A DNA stretch of 64,000 bases from an uncultured Bacteroidota bacterium (GTDB lineage: Bacteria; Bacteroidota; Bacteroidia; AKYH767-A; 2013-40CM-41-45). Positions 26,955 to 35,719 of this stretch are shown here, piece after piece; positions within the stretch are counted from its first letter, which is position 1, and each line of letters starts with the position of its first letter. A program made the position numbers and the translations under genes. The stretch is taken from the NCBI GenBank assembly GCA_937871435.1, contig CALMQM010000122.1, positions 16,302 to 80,301 of the forward strand, given 5' to 3'. The notes under the pieces are model-generated. The model did not search any database, was not told where the DNA came from, and saw only the letters and a list, made by a program, of their open reading frames with translations.

Positions 26955-27482
26955 TTAATTTGCTTTTTCGATACGCACTCCTGCATCCATAATCTGTGGA
27001 AGAATGGGAACACGCATTGCCTGTTGCAAATCGAATTTATAAATGCCGGCTTGAGGAAAATGAAAATTCTTCTTGAATAGAATCCGGTTGTCCCAAATGT
27101 CTCCCAATCCTTCTCCAAGCCATTTGCCTCTTTCATCAGCAAGAATCAATTCGATTGTGTCTCTCTCCATCTCTCCTTTTGGAGTGGTAGTGGTAAAAAA
27201 CACAAAGAGATTCCTGAACTGATAGCCACCCGCATTCCTGACATTGATATAAATATTATGTGGAGTGGCTGTGTCTTCGATGCTTGTTTCAAGATGTACA
27301 ATATTCCCTTCTTCCCAGTGATTGTCGGGCAAGGAAATATTTTTTTCGAAAACAACTTTGCTGTCACAGGAGCTGAGTAAACCTGCAATGCTCAGGATTA
27401 TCACCGGAAAAATCAGCATCCGGTAATTATTCCCTACAAAATGCAATGAAAGCATGCGACGAAAGAAAGAGTTTGTTTGCAT
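26955..27482 (-). CDS. gldH: Gliding motility lipoprotein GldH
   Basis: Lipoprotein needed for gliding motility in Flavobacterium-type Bacteroidota. The 175-residue product has a lipoprotein signal with the lipobox cysteine C39 in GLLSSCDS and the GldH core: NIYINVRNAGGYQFRNLFVF, GKWLGEGLGDIWDN and the C-terminal MDAGVRIEKAN. Starts at internal ATGs (27455 or 27419) are possible because the signal peptide is preceded by about 20 polar residues. It lies 9 bp after ricT on the same strand, the usual Bacteroidota arrangement. Together with two T9SS-sorted proteins in the window it suggests a gliding/T9SS system. Whether the organism glides is not shown. Confidence 0.92.
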   Translation of the reverse strand: MQTNSFFRRMLSLHFVGNNYRMLIFPVIILSIAGLLSSCDSKVVFEKNISLPDNHWEEGNIVHLETSIEDTATPHNIYINVRNAGGYQFRNLFVFFTTTTPKGEMERDTIELILADERGKWLGEGLGDIWDNRILFKKNFHFPQAGIYKFDLQQAMRVPILPQIMDAGVRIEKAN

Positions 27483-27491
27483 GATCAGATT

Positions 27492-29114
27492 TTAATTCTC
27501 TGTTGCAGGAGGACTTTCCTGCGCAGGAGGATTTTGATTTTGTCCCGGACGCTGACGTGGTCCACGACCGGATCCCGGTTGAGAACCAGTTCCCTGCTCA
27601 GGACTTACCTGATTTCCCGGAGGTGTTTGCTGTGGACGATTCACTTGTTGTCGCTCCGGACGACCTTGTTGCGGAGATTGCTGCTTAGGCTGTTGATTTT
27701 GCTGCTGCGGATTTTTCTGCTGACCCTGTTGTTGCGGTTTACCGCCTTGTGTCTGCTGCGGAGGTCGCTGATTTTTTTGCTGCGGATTGTTTCCTCCATG
27801 CTGTTGCGGCTGCTTTGGTCCACGTGCTTCTTGAGGCCGAGCTCCTTGTTGTGGTTTTGCACCTTGAGGTGATTTTGGTTCTCCTCCTGTTGAACCTGCT
27901 TGTGTATTCTGTGCAGGAACAGCCTTTGCAGCATCCTGAGTTCCGGAAGATTTTTTCTTTTTCTTCTTCTTCTTTTTCTTTTTGTCCATCCGGTCGATGC
28001 TGTCCTGTCCAACAACGTTGGCATAATCCGGTTCCTTTTCTATAATTTCTTCTTCCGTGGACGCATCGCGCAATTCTGCCGGTTTTATTTTTTGTTTATT
28101 GAGCTCAATGATTTCATTCGCGCGATTCACCGTCAATGCAATCCAGTTTCCTCCGTCACCACCTGTTTCCATTCCTTCGGATTGCTCGCGTTTATCGTCA
28201 CCACTATAGGCATACCATAGCAGGCGTTTGAAAATATCTGTTTTGCGGTGATATGCTTTTCCGCCCTCTGTTTCAAGTACAATAGATGTTGCCGGAAAAT
28301 CTTTCAAAGCATCCATGTATGAATCCAACTCGTAATTGAGGCAGCATTTTAATTTGCCACATTGACCTGCAAGTTTGGCCGGATTGAGAGCAAGATTCTG
28401 ATAACGCGCAGTACTCGTTGAAACAGTTTTGAAATCAGTGAGCCACGTAGAACAACACAATTCTCTTCCGCATACACCAAGTCCACCCAGTCGGCTCGCT
28501 TCCTGTCGCATCCCAATTTGACGCATCTCTACACGAATCCGAAATTCATCCGCTAATCTTTTGATCAGTTCGCGGAAATCAACACGATCATCCGCTGTAT
28601 AAAAAAACGTCGCTTTCTTTCCATCACCCTGATATTCTACATCACCCAGCTTCATGCTGAGTTTGAGCGATTGAATAATTTCTCGTGTTCGGGATAGAGT
28701 GGAAGGCTCTTTGTCTTTTACTTCCAGCCATTTCTCCACTTCATTTTGCTTCGCTTTACGATAAAGCGCTTTGATGGAATCAGAATCTTCTGTCAGATTT
28801 TTTTTCTTCAGCTGAAAACGCACCAACTCGCCAACCATGGATACTACTCCTACATCGTGTCCCGGCGAAGCTTCTACTGCCACCACATCTCCGGCCTTGA
28901 GTTCTATCGCTTCTTTGTTTCGATAAAACTCCTTACGGCTTCCTTTAAACCGTACTTCCACAATATCAAAAAGCTGTTGCCCGTGAGGCAACACCATGTC
29001 TGTTAACCAGTTATATACATTCAGCTTGTTGCATCCGCCCGTTCCGCAGGTGCCGTTATTACGACATCCTCCCGGTGTTCCGTCTGCTCCGGTACTACAG
29101 GAATTACAAGCCAT
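27492..29114 (-). CDS. ricT: PSP1-domain protein (RicT/YaaT homologue) with low-complexity tail
   Basis: Homologue of Bacillus RicT/YaaT, part of the Fe-S cluster-containing Y complex that affects RNase Y. The N-terminus is cysteine-rich (C3, C6, C16, C22, C27). The PSP1 core spans about 45-300 with the hallmark GVCGRELCCSTW and GQCGKLKCCLNYE. After residue 370 the protein becomes low-complexity: a run of 11 lysines, then about 150 residues rich in Q, P, G and N. The core alone is the usual family length; the tail is an extension often seen in Bacteroidota. It lies directly upstream of gldH. Confidence 0.9.
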   Translation of the reverse strand: MACNSCSTGADGTPGGCRNNGTCGTGGCNKLNVYNWLTDMVLPHGQQLFDIVEVRFKGSRKEFYRNKEAIELKAGDVVAVEASPGHDVGVVSMVGELVRFQLKKKNLTEDSDSIKALYRKAKQNEVEKWLEVKDKEPSTLSRTREIIQSLKLSMKLGDVEYQGDGKKATFFYTADDRVDFRELIKRLADEFRIRVEMRQIGMRQEASRLGGLGVCGRELCCSTWLTDFKTVSTSTARYQNLALNPAKLAGQCGKLKCCLNYELDSYMDALKDFPATSIVLETEGGKAYHRKTDIFKRLLWYAYSGDDKREQSEGMETGGDGGNWIALTVNRANEIIELNKQKIKPAELRDASTEEEIIEKEPDYANVVGQDSIDRMDKKKKKKKKKKKSSGTQDAAKAVPAQNTQAGSTGGEPKSPQGAKPQQGARPQEARGPKQPQQHGGNNPQQKNQRPPQQTQGGKPQQQGQQKNPQQQNQQPKQQSPQQGRPERQQVNRPQQTPPGNQVSPEQGTGSQPGSGRGPRQRPGQNQNPPAQESPPATEN

Positions 29115-29293
29115 GTGATTAGATTATTCAGGAATGATGAATATCATCCTCTGCAAAAATACACAAATCAGCGAATCAAAATAATATTGACAATCAACAT
29201 ATTACATAAGGGGAGCAAGATTTTAATTTAAATTCGCGAGATCAGGATGATGAAAAGGAGAAATTGAAATTGCTATTTAATGAATAGCACAGC

Positions 29294-29512
29294 TCAGGAT
29301 TGACGAATCCATTGGTGGTGTTGCACACCCATTCCCCTTGCTACTTCAAGGGCATGTTCCAGACTTTCATAATTAATTCCCCAGTGAGGGGGGCCTTTCA
29401 ATTCAGTATATCCTGCAAGTTGATAACCCTGGTTCGCGAAATCCGGTTCTACAACTAACCAAATTGCATTTTCTCCCTCAATACCAGAATCAAATCGGGC
29501 AATGAATCGCAT
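29294..29512 (-). CDS. Small hypothetical protein
   Basis: A 72-residue soluble protein (MRFIARFDSGIEGENAIW...) between holB and ricT on the same strand. It has no signal peptide or membrane segment. Codon use and residue balance (FANQGYQLAGY, HALEVARGMGVQ) look like a real protein. The gaps are 90 bp to holB and 179 bp to ricT. I recognise no family. A true gene is likely but not proven. Confidence 0.6.
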   Translation of the reverse strand: MRFIARFDSGIEGENAIWLVVEPDFANQGYQLAGYTELKGPPHWGINYESLEHALEVARGMGVQHHQWIRQS

Positions 29513-29601
29513 ACGTTGAAATTAATTTGAATTCTAAAAAGAAAGAAGTTTATTTTTAAATAGAAGAAACAAAATATGGGTAAATCCTGATTAATTCAAA
29601 A

Positions 29602-30741
29602 TCAGGATGGATTGTAAATTAATTTATGCAACTTGAATGAAAGATCCGTGAATAACATTCTTGCATTCGCATTCCGCTCTATATGATACGAAGCAGAATT
29701 TAATTCTTCCACAAATCCTTCTGCATTTTCAAGATGAATGAATGGTGCAAAACGTTTGAGGTCTTCAAATTCCTTTCCTTCGATACGCACCAGTGAACGA
29801 TCCGCATAATTAATCAATAAACATTCTCTTGCCACCTGTTGCGCATGTTCGAGATAGACTTTTTGCATTTCTCTTTGTCGGTCAACAAAGTCTTCACACA
29901 GCTCATTGATTTTTACAATATCCGCTCTGTAACAGGCGCGCATCCAGGCGATGAACCATTGGTTCAGGTCGGATTCAGCGGTATCATTTGATAAAATGTT
30001 TAATGCTTCATTGTAATTCCCATTCACCCGATGCGCGATACGTCGTGCGACTTCCGGACTTTGTTCGTGTAGTCGCGTGAGAGTGGAAATCATGTCATCA
30101 TCTTTAATCCTGTTCACCTTCACCAGTTGAATCCTGCTTGTGATAGTGGGTAACAATTGCTCAAATTGTTCAGCCACCAGGAAGAACAACGTATTCTCGG
30201 GCGGTTCTTCCAGTATTTTCAAAAGTTTATTCGCGCTCGATCCATTCATTTTTTCTGGAATCCAGATGATCACAATTTTGTATACCGACTCTACACTTTT
30301 CAAACTCAGTCGGGAAATGATATCCGCGGCTTCATCAACAGAAATCAGCCCTTGTTTATTTTCAATACCAAGGTATTCCACCCAGCTGGTATAAATAAGG
30401 TAAGGATTTTCAAGAACAGCTTCCCTGAATTCTTTGATGCAGTCAATGCTTTTAATTTTTTTCCCGGCTTTGTCTTCTTTTCTCAGGGCTACGGGAAAAC
30501 TAAATGTCACATCCGGATGCACCAGTTTACTCATCTTGATACAGGCCCCGCATTCTCCGCAACTGTCGGTATCCGATCTGTTTTCACACACAAGATATTG
30601 AGCAAATGCCAGTGCGATTGCAAGATTTCCAGAGCCTTCAGGCCCGAGAAACATCAGCGCATGACTCACCCGTTCTTCCTTCACCGACTGAAGAAGCCGC
30701 TGTTTCACAGACTGTTGACCGATCACTTCCGAAAAACGCAT
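29602..30741 (-). CDS. holB: DNA polymerase III subunit delta'
   Basis: Clamp-loader subunit delta'. The 379-residue AAA+ protein starts MRFSEVIGQQSVKQRL. Its P-loop reads GPEGSGNLA, lacking the Walker A lysine, as expected for delta' subunits that do not hydrolyse ATP. Four cysteines (C52, C61, C64, C67) form the zinc module. LLKILEEPPENTLFFLV and TITSRIQLV are the family's sensor region. TATCTTTA just upstream on this strand is a near-consensus -7 box. The order holB, small gene, ricT, gldH follows a common Bacteroidota neighbourhood. Divergent from pgk. Confidence 0.93.
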   Translation of the reverse strand: MRFSEVIGQQSVKQRLLQSVKEERVSHALMFLGPEGSGNLAIALAFAQYLVCENRSDTDSCGECGACIKMSKLVHPDVTFSFPVALRKEDKAGKKIKSIDCIKEFREAVLENPYLIYTSWVEYLGIENKQGLISVDEAADIISRLSLKSVESVYKIVIIWIPEKMNGSSANKLLKILEEPPENTLFFLVAEQFEQLLPTITSRIQLVKVNRIKDDDMISTLTRLHEQSPEVARRIAHRVNGNYNEALNILSNDTAESDLNQWFIAWMRACYRADIVKINELCEDFVDRQREMQKVYLEHAQQVARECLLINYADRSLVRIEGKEFEDLKRFAPFIHLENAEGFVEELNSASYHIERNANARMLFTDLSFKLHKLIYNPS

Positions 30742-30869
30742 GGCCTAAAGATACATATTGATTTTGGAAAAAAATGATGTATCCCCTATACGTAAAAGCT
30801 TATTTAGCTTTCAACAGATGACTGAAAACAAATTGATCAGGTGGAATACCGGAGCAGCGTTCTAACAAA

Positions 30870-30877
30870 TATCTTTG
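30870..30877 (+). promoter_or_regulatory. -7 box TATCTTTG for pgk
   Basis: TATCTTTG, a full match to TAnnTTTG, 22 bp before the pgk ATG. No clear TTG -33 element at the usual spacing. Confidence 0.45.
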
Positions 30878-30899
30878 CACTTCCTTCAATCGAGCATCT

Positions 30900-32090
30900 A
30901 TGAATACAGTTGATCAGTACAATTTCAAAGGGCAAAAAGCATTGATTCGTGTGGATTTCAATGTTCCCCTTGATAAATCTTTTGTCATCACAGATGACAC
31001 CCGCATTCGTGCAGCCATTCCTACGATAAAAAAAATCCTGAATGACGGAGGTGCTGTAATTCTCATGTCGCATTTAGGCAGACCGAAAGAAGGTCCGACT
31101 GAGAAATATTCTCTGAAACATTTGGTACACCATCTTTCCAAAGTGTTAGGTACTACAGTGAAATTCGCGGACGATTGTATCGGGGAATCAGCAATGAAAT
31201 TGGCGGCATCATTGAATTCCGGAGAAGTATTGCTCTTGGAGAATCTTCGTTTTTACAAAGAGGAAGAAAAGGGTGATGAAGCCTTTGCAGGAAAATTGGC
31301 AGCGCTCGGAACATTTTATGTCAATGATGCTTTTGGTACTGCGCATCGTGCCCATGCATCCACAGCAGTGATCGCGAAATTTTTTCCGGGGAAAAAATGT
31401 TTTGGTTATGTAATGGCAGGAGAGCTCGAGAATGCTGACAAGGTGTTGAATCATCCTGTAAAACCATTCACCGCTATCATGGGCGGAGCAAAAGTGTCTG
31501 ATAAAATTCTGATCATCGAACAACTGTTGAATAAAGTCGACAATCTGTTGATTGGCGGAGGAATGGCATTCACTTTTGTAAAAGCCATGGGTGGAAGTAT
31601 CGGTTCATCATTGTGTGAAGAAGATAAACTGGATCTTGCACTTAGGATTCTGGAACTCGCCAAGACAAAAGGAGTGAAGCTTGTGTTGCCGGTAGATGCA
31701 GTATTGGGAGATAAGTTTGACGCGAATGCACAAGTTGGTCACAGCGACATCAACAAAATTCCTGAAGGATGGATGGGACTTGATATCGGTGAAAAATCTG
31801 CGCAACGATTTGCGGAAGTGATTGCTCAATCCAGAACTTTGTTGTGGAATGGTCCATCCGGCGTTTTTGAATTCGACAAATTCGCTGCCGGTACAAAAGC
31901 GGTGGCGGAAGCAATTGTAAAAGCGACTGACCACGGTGCGTTTTCACTCATCGGTGGAGGAGATTCTGCGGCGGCAATCAACAAATTTCATCTCGGAGAA
32001 AAAGTTTCTTATGTCAGCACCGGTGGCGGAGCATTACTCGAATACATCGAAGGAAAAATTCTCCCCGGTGTCGCCGCTATCAATTCCTAA
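30900..32090 (+). CDS. pgk: Phosphoglycerate kinase
   Basis: Converts 1,3-bisphosphoglycerate and ADP to 3-phosphoglycerate and ATP in glycolysis. The 396-residue protein has [19 protein letters not shown], the phosphoglycerate-binding region [15 protein letters not shown], the GGAKVSDKI segment, WNGPSGVFE and the C-terminal GGGDSAAAI nucleotide-binding loop. Length is normal. It is the first gene of a short plus-strand pair with cvpA, divergent from holB. Identification is secure. Confidence 0.97.
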   Translation: MNTVDQYNFKGQKALIRVDFNVPLDKSFVITDDTRIRAAIPTIKKILNDGGAVILMSHLGRPKEGPTEKYSLKHLVHHLSKVLGTTVKFADDCIGESAMKLAASLNSGEVLLLENLRFYKEEEKGDEAFAGKLAALGTFYVNDAFGTAHRAHASTAVIAKFFPGKKCFGYVMAGELENADKVLNHPVKPFTAIMGGAKVSDKILIIEQLLNKVDNLLIGGGMAFTFVKAMGGSIGSSLCEEDKLDLALRILELAKTKGVKLVLPVDAVLGDKFDANAQVGHSDINKIPEGWMGLDIGEKSAQRFAEVIAQSRTLLWNGPSGVFEFDKFAAGTKAVAEAIVKATDHGAFSLIGGGDSAAAINKFHLGEKVSYVSTGGGALLEYIEGKILPGVAAINS

Positions 32091-32108
32091 AACTTTGCGC
32101 CCCTTTGA

Positions 32109-32148
32109 ATCTTTGCGCAAAATATTTTTCACGCAATGACGCAAAGAT
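32109..32148. repeat. TTTGCG-family hairpin between pgk and cvpA
   Basis: Contains the 9-bp inverted pair ATCTTTGCG (32109-32117) and CGCAAAGAT (32140-32148) with AATATTTTTCACGCA (32121-32135) between them. The last segment recurs in inverted orientation after cvpA. Member of a dispersed family also seen at 57996-58057. Confidence 0.75.
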
Positions 32149-32155
32149 GTAATAA

Positions 32156-32665
32156 ATGAACTACCTCGACATCATCCTCTCCCTTTTACTCATCACCGGA
32201 ATGATCCGGGGATTTTTAAAAGGCTTCATTTTTGAAATTGCCGTTTTGGGATCTCTCTTCCTTGGATTATACGCGGCCTTCAAATTCTCCACTTTCGCGG
32301 AACCCTATGTATTAAAAGTCATCGATGCGAATCCGCACACGCTGCATTACATTTCTTCCTTTGTAATGTTTTTGCTCGTAGCATTAGGAATCTTTTTTCT
32401 TGCAAAATTATTTGAAGGGCTGATTAAAATTGCCGCTCTGGGAATATTCAATAAAATTCTCGGAACAATTTTCGGCGGATTGAAATACGCGTTGATCTGT
32501 AGTGTTGTGTTATTTTATTTCAACAAACTGGACACAAAGTACAATTGGCTTTCGCCTGACAAAAAAGCGGATTCGGTTTTGTATTATCCATTGCTAAAAA
32601 TCGCTCCTTCGGTTTTGCCGGTCATGAAAACCGCGGAAGAAAAAATCAGAGATCAGTTTCATTAA
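32156..32665 (+). CDS. CvpA family membrane protein
   Basis: A 169-residue inner-membrane protein with about four hydrophobic helices. The family pattern is visible: an N-terminal YLDIILSLLLITGMIRGFLKG, where the glycine/basic motif GxxRGFxxG is typical of CvpA, and a glycine-rich FNKILGTIFGGLKYAL helix. CvpA-like proteins were named for colicin V export but have broader roles in envelope homeostasis. The gene follows pgk and is flanked by inverted copies of a TTTGCG-type repeat. No partner is obvious. Confidence 0.85.
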   Translation: MNYLDIILSLLLITGMIRGFLKGFIFEIAVLGSLFLGLYAAFKFSTFAEPYVLKVIDANPHTLHYISSFVMFLLVALGIFFLAKLFEGLIKIAALGIFNKILGTIFGGLKYALICSVVLFYFNKLDTKYNWLSPDKKADSVLYYPLLKIAPSVLPVMKTAEEKIRDQFH

Positions 32666-32673
32666 TCCCTTTG

Positions 32674-32694
32674 CATCTTTGCGTGAAAAATATT
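32674..32694. repeat. Inverted copy of the cvpA-upstream repeat
   Basis: Segment from CATCTTTGCG through GAAAAATATT, starting 9 bp after the cvpA stop. Its last 15 bp (32680-32694) are the exact reverse complement of 32121-32135 upstream of cvpA, so the gene is bracketed by an inverted pair. Confidence 0.8.
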
Positions 32695-32772
32695 TCTGGC
32701 AGAGACGCTTAGGAAGACTGACTATTAAATCTTTTCTGATCAACATGAAATCAATTTGTTGTCAGAGGAAGT

Positions 32773-33384
32773 TTATCTTTTTCTACCCACAAATCTGATC
32801 ACAGAACCTTGTCCGTTGTGCAATAATCCCTCGTTTAAGTGAATTATCTTTTCCTCTAATTCAAGAATCTCGTAATTTTCAAAATCAGATTTTATTTCTT
32901 CTATTGAAAATAACATATTGATATCCTTTGGCCCTCCAACTTTTTCGTCGATTGAATTGTAGTCAATATGTTTTTTACTAAAAGCTTCAAATATTACAAA
33001 GCCACCTTTCCTGAGGTATTTGTCAATTTTTTTATGATAAAGTGATTTGATTTGCGAAGGAAAATGAGCATAAATTAAAGCGACTACATCAAATTGATTG
33101 TCGGTATAGGTTAATGACTCCAATTCACCAACTTGGTAATCGATCGATACATTTTCTGATTTTGCCAGTAATAAAGCTTTGTTTTTGCCTTCAGTACTTA
33201 TGTCAAATGCTGAAACTGCCCAACCAAGTGTTGCCGCATACACAGCATTCCTTCCTTCTCCTTCCGCCGGAAGCAGAATTTTCCCGACTGGTAATTTTTC
33301 TAATTGTTCCTTCAGATAGTCATTGGGAAGTTTACCATAAACAAACTCGCTCACAGCATATTTCCCGTCCCAAAATTCTTTCAT
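32773..33384 (-). CDS. Class I SAM-dependent methyltransferase (TehB/thiopurine-type)
   Basis: A 203-residue Rossmann-fold methyltransferase. SAM-binding elements are [16 protein letters not shown] (motif I, with the EGEGRN of the TehB-like group), the acidic VSAFDIS at the end of beta 2 and the [12 protein letters not shown] post-motif. These proteins detoxify metalloids or thio compounds in some bacteria, but the substrate here is unknown. It stands alone between cvpA and a T9SS-sorted protein, with 220 bp upstream holding nothing I recognise beyond a weak TAATTTTA box. Confidence 0.85.
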   Translation of the reverse strand: MKEFWDGKYAVSEFVYGKLPNDYLKEQLEKLPVGKILLPAEGEGRNAVYAATLGWAVSAFDISTEGKNKALLLAKSENVSIDYQVGELESLTYTDNQFDVVALIYAHFPSQIKSLYHKKIDKYLRKGGFVIFEAFSKKHIDYNSIDEKVGGPKDINMLFSIEEIKSDFENYEILELEEKIIHLNEGLLHNGQGSVIRFVGRKR

Positions 33385-33604
33385 TTGGTTATTTCATTTT
33401 GTGTTGATGTAAAATTAAGCAAAACGAATATGGACAAAACAAATTTAATGAAATAGGGGTGATTATCGCTTTTTACATGAATTCAGGCTTTGTTCGTAAA
33501 GAATATTCAGGCGGAACAATCCTTTGACATTTTACATTGTATTCAAAAAAAATCGCAATGGAAAATTCAATAAAATCATGTACATTGGTCATACGATATA
33601 AACA

Positions 33605-35224
33605 ATGATGAAATTTATTTGCTTTTACTTCTTATTTTCATTTGGACTGCTGGCCGAATGCTTCGCAATAAATGTGACAATCACTCAATGTACTTTTTAT
33701 ACACCTGATGTAACCTGGGATTCTGTTGCCAGAGGAATGGGGATGAATTCGACTATTTTGCCGGAAACTTTTCTTGACAACACGAATTTTTTTTCAACTA
33801 CTGATATTCTCATCTGCTCCAGTTACGATGTGTTTTACAATCCAACCCGAATAAATAATATTAAACAATTTTTAGCTACCGGAAAAAGTGTTTATCTGCA
33901 GACGGAATATGATTGTGGTACATTCCAGAGCGATTCCGTTTATCAGGCATTGGTAACGGATATGGGAGGAAGCTATACAAGCGGTGGAATCATTTCCGGG
34001 ACTCTCGCACCAATGAATGTTCTCGGCTCTATGGCTACAACGCCGAATGTTGTTCCGAACATCTCTTATTTCTGGTACGGATGCAGAGGATTTACCGGTT
34101 GCGATTACGTAGAGCCTTTTCTCGAATACATGGGAGATTATTTCGGCTTTATCTTCTGTCCTCCTTTGAGTGGTTACGGCCGATTGATTACGACATCTGA
34201 TCAGGACTGGATCCAGGCATATACATCTGTTCCGTTGATGGAAAATATTCTGACCAATCTCGCATCGCCTCCAGCGAATTGTGGTGTTTCAACAACTCCT
34301 TTGAATTTGGGAAACGATACGACACTCTGCAACGGACAATACATTCAATTGGGAAGCAATGTTAGTGCATCATCCTATTTGTGGTCGAATACTCAAACGG
34401 CAAATTCGATACTTGTAAATAGTCCGGGTACTTATTGGCTTCAGATTAGCACCGGCTCTTGCACGCAAACGGATACTATTCAGGTGAATTTTACAAACTG
34501 TAATCAGGGTACTTCTTTCAATTCAACCGAACAGACAATGTGCGCGGAGAACTGCACTGATTTTACCGATCTGTCGACAAACAACCCTACAGGATGGGCC
34601 TGGTCATTTCCGGGAGGAAGTCCATCATCGTCAACCGTGCAAAATCCTTCACATATCTGCTACAGTATTCCAGGAATTTATCCGGTTACCCTGATCACAA
34701 CCAGTACGAATGGCACTGACACATTAACCATAGATTCTCTTATTACCATTTATAATGTTCCACCACAGCCCATTCTCACCGTTCTCGGAGATACACTAAT
34801 CACAACAGGAGGGAGTACCTATCAATGGTTCATGGATGGACATATAATTCCAGGAGCTACAGATTCATTTTATATAGCTACCCAGATTGCATCTTATTCT
34901 GTGGAAATTACAAATGCATCCGGTTGCGTAAACAGTTCAACACATATTATTACTTCGGTTTTTGAAAAAAATTCTGAAGCCGATATTCAGTTCTATCCTA
35001 ATCCGGCCAATCAGGAATTGTATATTACTGATCTGCCTGTTTTGTCTGGGGAAAAAATTAAGTTAGGATTGTACGATGCAATCGGCAAAGAACTTTTTAG
35101 TCAAGGTACATTTTCGTCCAGCGCAATTTTTGATACGCATTTAATCGACGATGGAGTCTATTTCGTTCACATCTTTCTCGGAGAAAATCCCATTGTGAAG
35201 CGGGTTGTAATTTTGCATCGATAG
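33605..35224 (+). CDS. Secreted PKD-domain protein with T9SS type A sorting domain
   Basis: A 539-residue exported protein. Signal peptide: FYFLFSFGLLAECFA. The N-terminal 220 residues form an unrecognised cysteine-containing region. A PKD-like domain follows (about 305-385: CTDFTDLSTNNPTGWAWSFP, then NPSHICYSIPGIYPVTL), then an Ig-like stretch (TYQWFMDGHIIPGATDSFY). The last 75 residues are a T9SS type A C-terminal sorting signal: FYPNPANQELYI, LGLYDAIGKEL and a final KRVVILHR. The protein is expected to be exported across the outer membrane and anchored or released. Substrate or adhesion role unknown. Confidence 0.88.
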   Translation: MMKFICFYFLFSFGLLAECFAINVTITQCTFYTPDVTWDSVARGMGMNSTILPETFLDNTNFFSTTDILICSSYDVFYNPTRINNIKQFLATGKSVYLQTEYDCGTFQSDSVYQALVTDMGGSYTSGGIISGTLAPMNVLGSMATTPNVVPNISYFWYGCRGFTGCDYVEPFLEYMGDYFGFIFCPPLSGYGRLITTSDQDWIQAYTSVPLMENILTNLASPPANCGVSTTPLNLGNDTTLCNGQYIQLGSNVSASSYLWSNTQTANSILVNSPGTYWLQISTGSCTQTDTIQVNFTNCNQGTSFNSTEQTMCAENCTDFTDLSTNNPTGWAWSFPGGSPSSSTVQNPSHICYSIPGIYPVTLITTSTNGTDTLTIDSLITIYNVPPQPILTVLGDTLITTGGSTYQWFMDGHIIPGATDSFYIATQIASYSVEITNASGCVNSSTHIITSVFEKNSEADIQFYPNPANQELYITDLPVLSGEKIKLGLYDAIGKELFSQGTFSSSAIFDTHLIDDGVYFVHIFLGENPIVKRVVILHR

Positions 35225-35719
35225 TTTGCAGATTGTATCCTTCCTGTTTTGAATCTTTATCGGGAATTGGACGATACATTTGTAAGCAATGTGTTCGTCA
35301 TCCGGAAGCGAACTTATAGGTTGTTGGGTACTGGCTTATTTTAAAAAAGGGTTTACGTTTCAAATAAAAAAAAATATCCTTACGATGTAATAAACTATTG
35401 AACGTCCTAAGTCTAAATGCACCCGTGTTTTTTTAATGATTTGCCAGACTGAGAATCAATTTTTCTATTAATTTTCGAATAATAAAAAACAATCAAATTA
35501 AAGGCATGCCTTTTAGAAAATACAGATGCCCGATCACATTACTGTATCAAATATTAATTAAGTCACTTCTGAATATAAAAACTAATAGTATATTCACCAA
35601 ATATCATTCAATTGTATTTCGACTGTCCTGTTTTTGAATATAGAAAGACTAAAATTATTTGTAATTTATTTTACTGAACTTTTGGAACTTCGTTAACCTG
35701 ATTTCAGGAATTTGTATCT
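35225..35719. other. Non-coding gap, AT-rich
   Basis: A 495-bp AT-rich region between the T9SS-sorted protein and the next membrane protein. I find no credible gene, tRNA or terminator. The only structure noted is a perfect 14-bp palindrome, AAAGGCATGCCTTT (35500-35513), which lacks a loop and a T run. Regulatory function unknown. Confidence 0.6.

Noticed and set aside
27477..28220. Leu/Arg-rich and other open frames on the plus strand opposite ricT
   Set aside because: Produced by the Q/P/K-rich low-complexity tail of ricT read in reverse.
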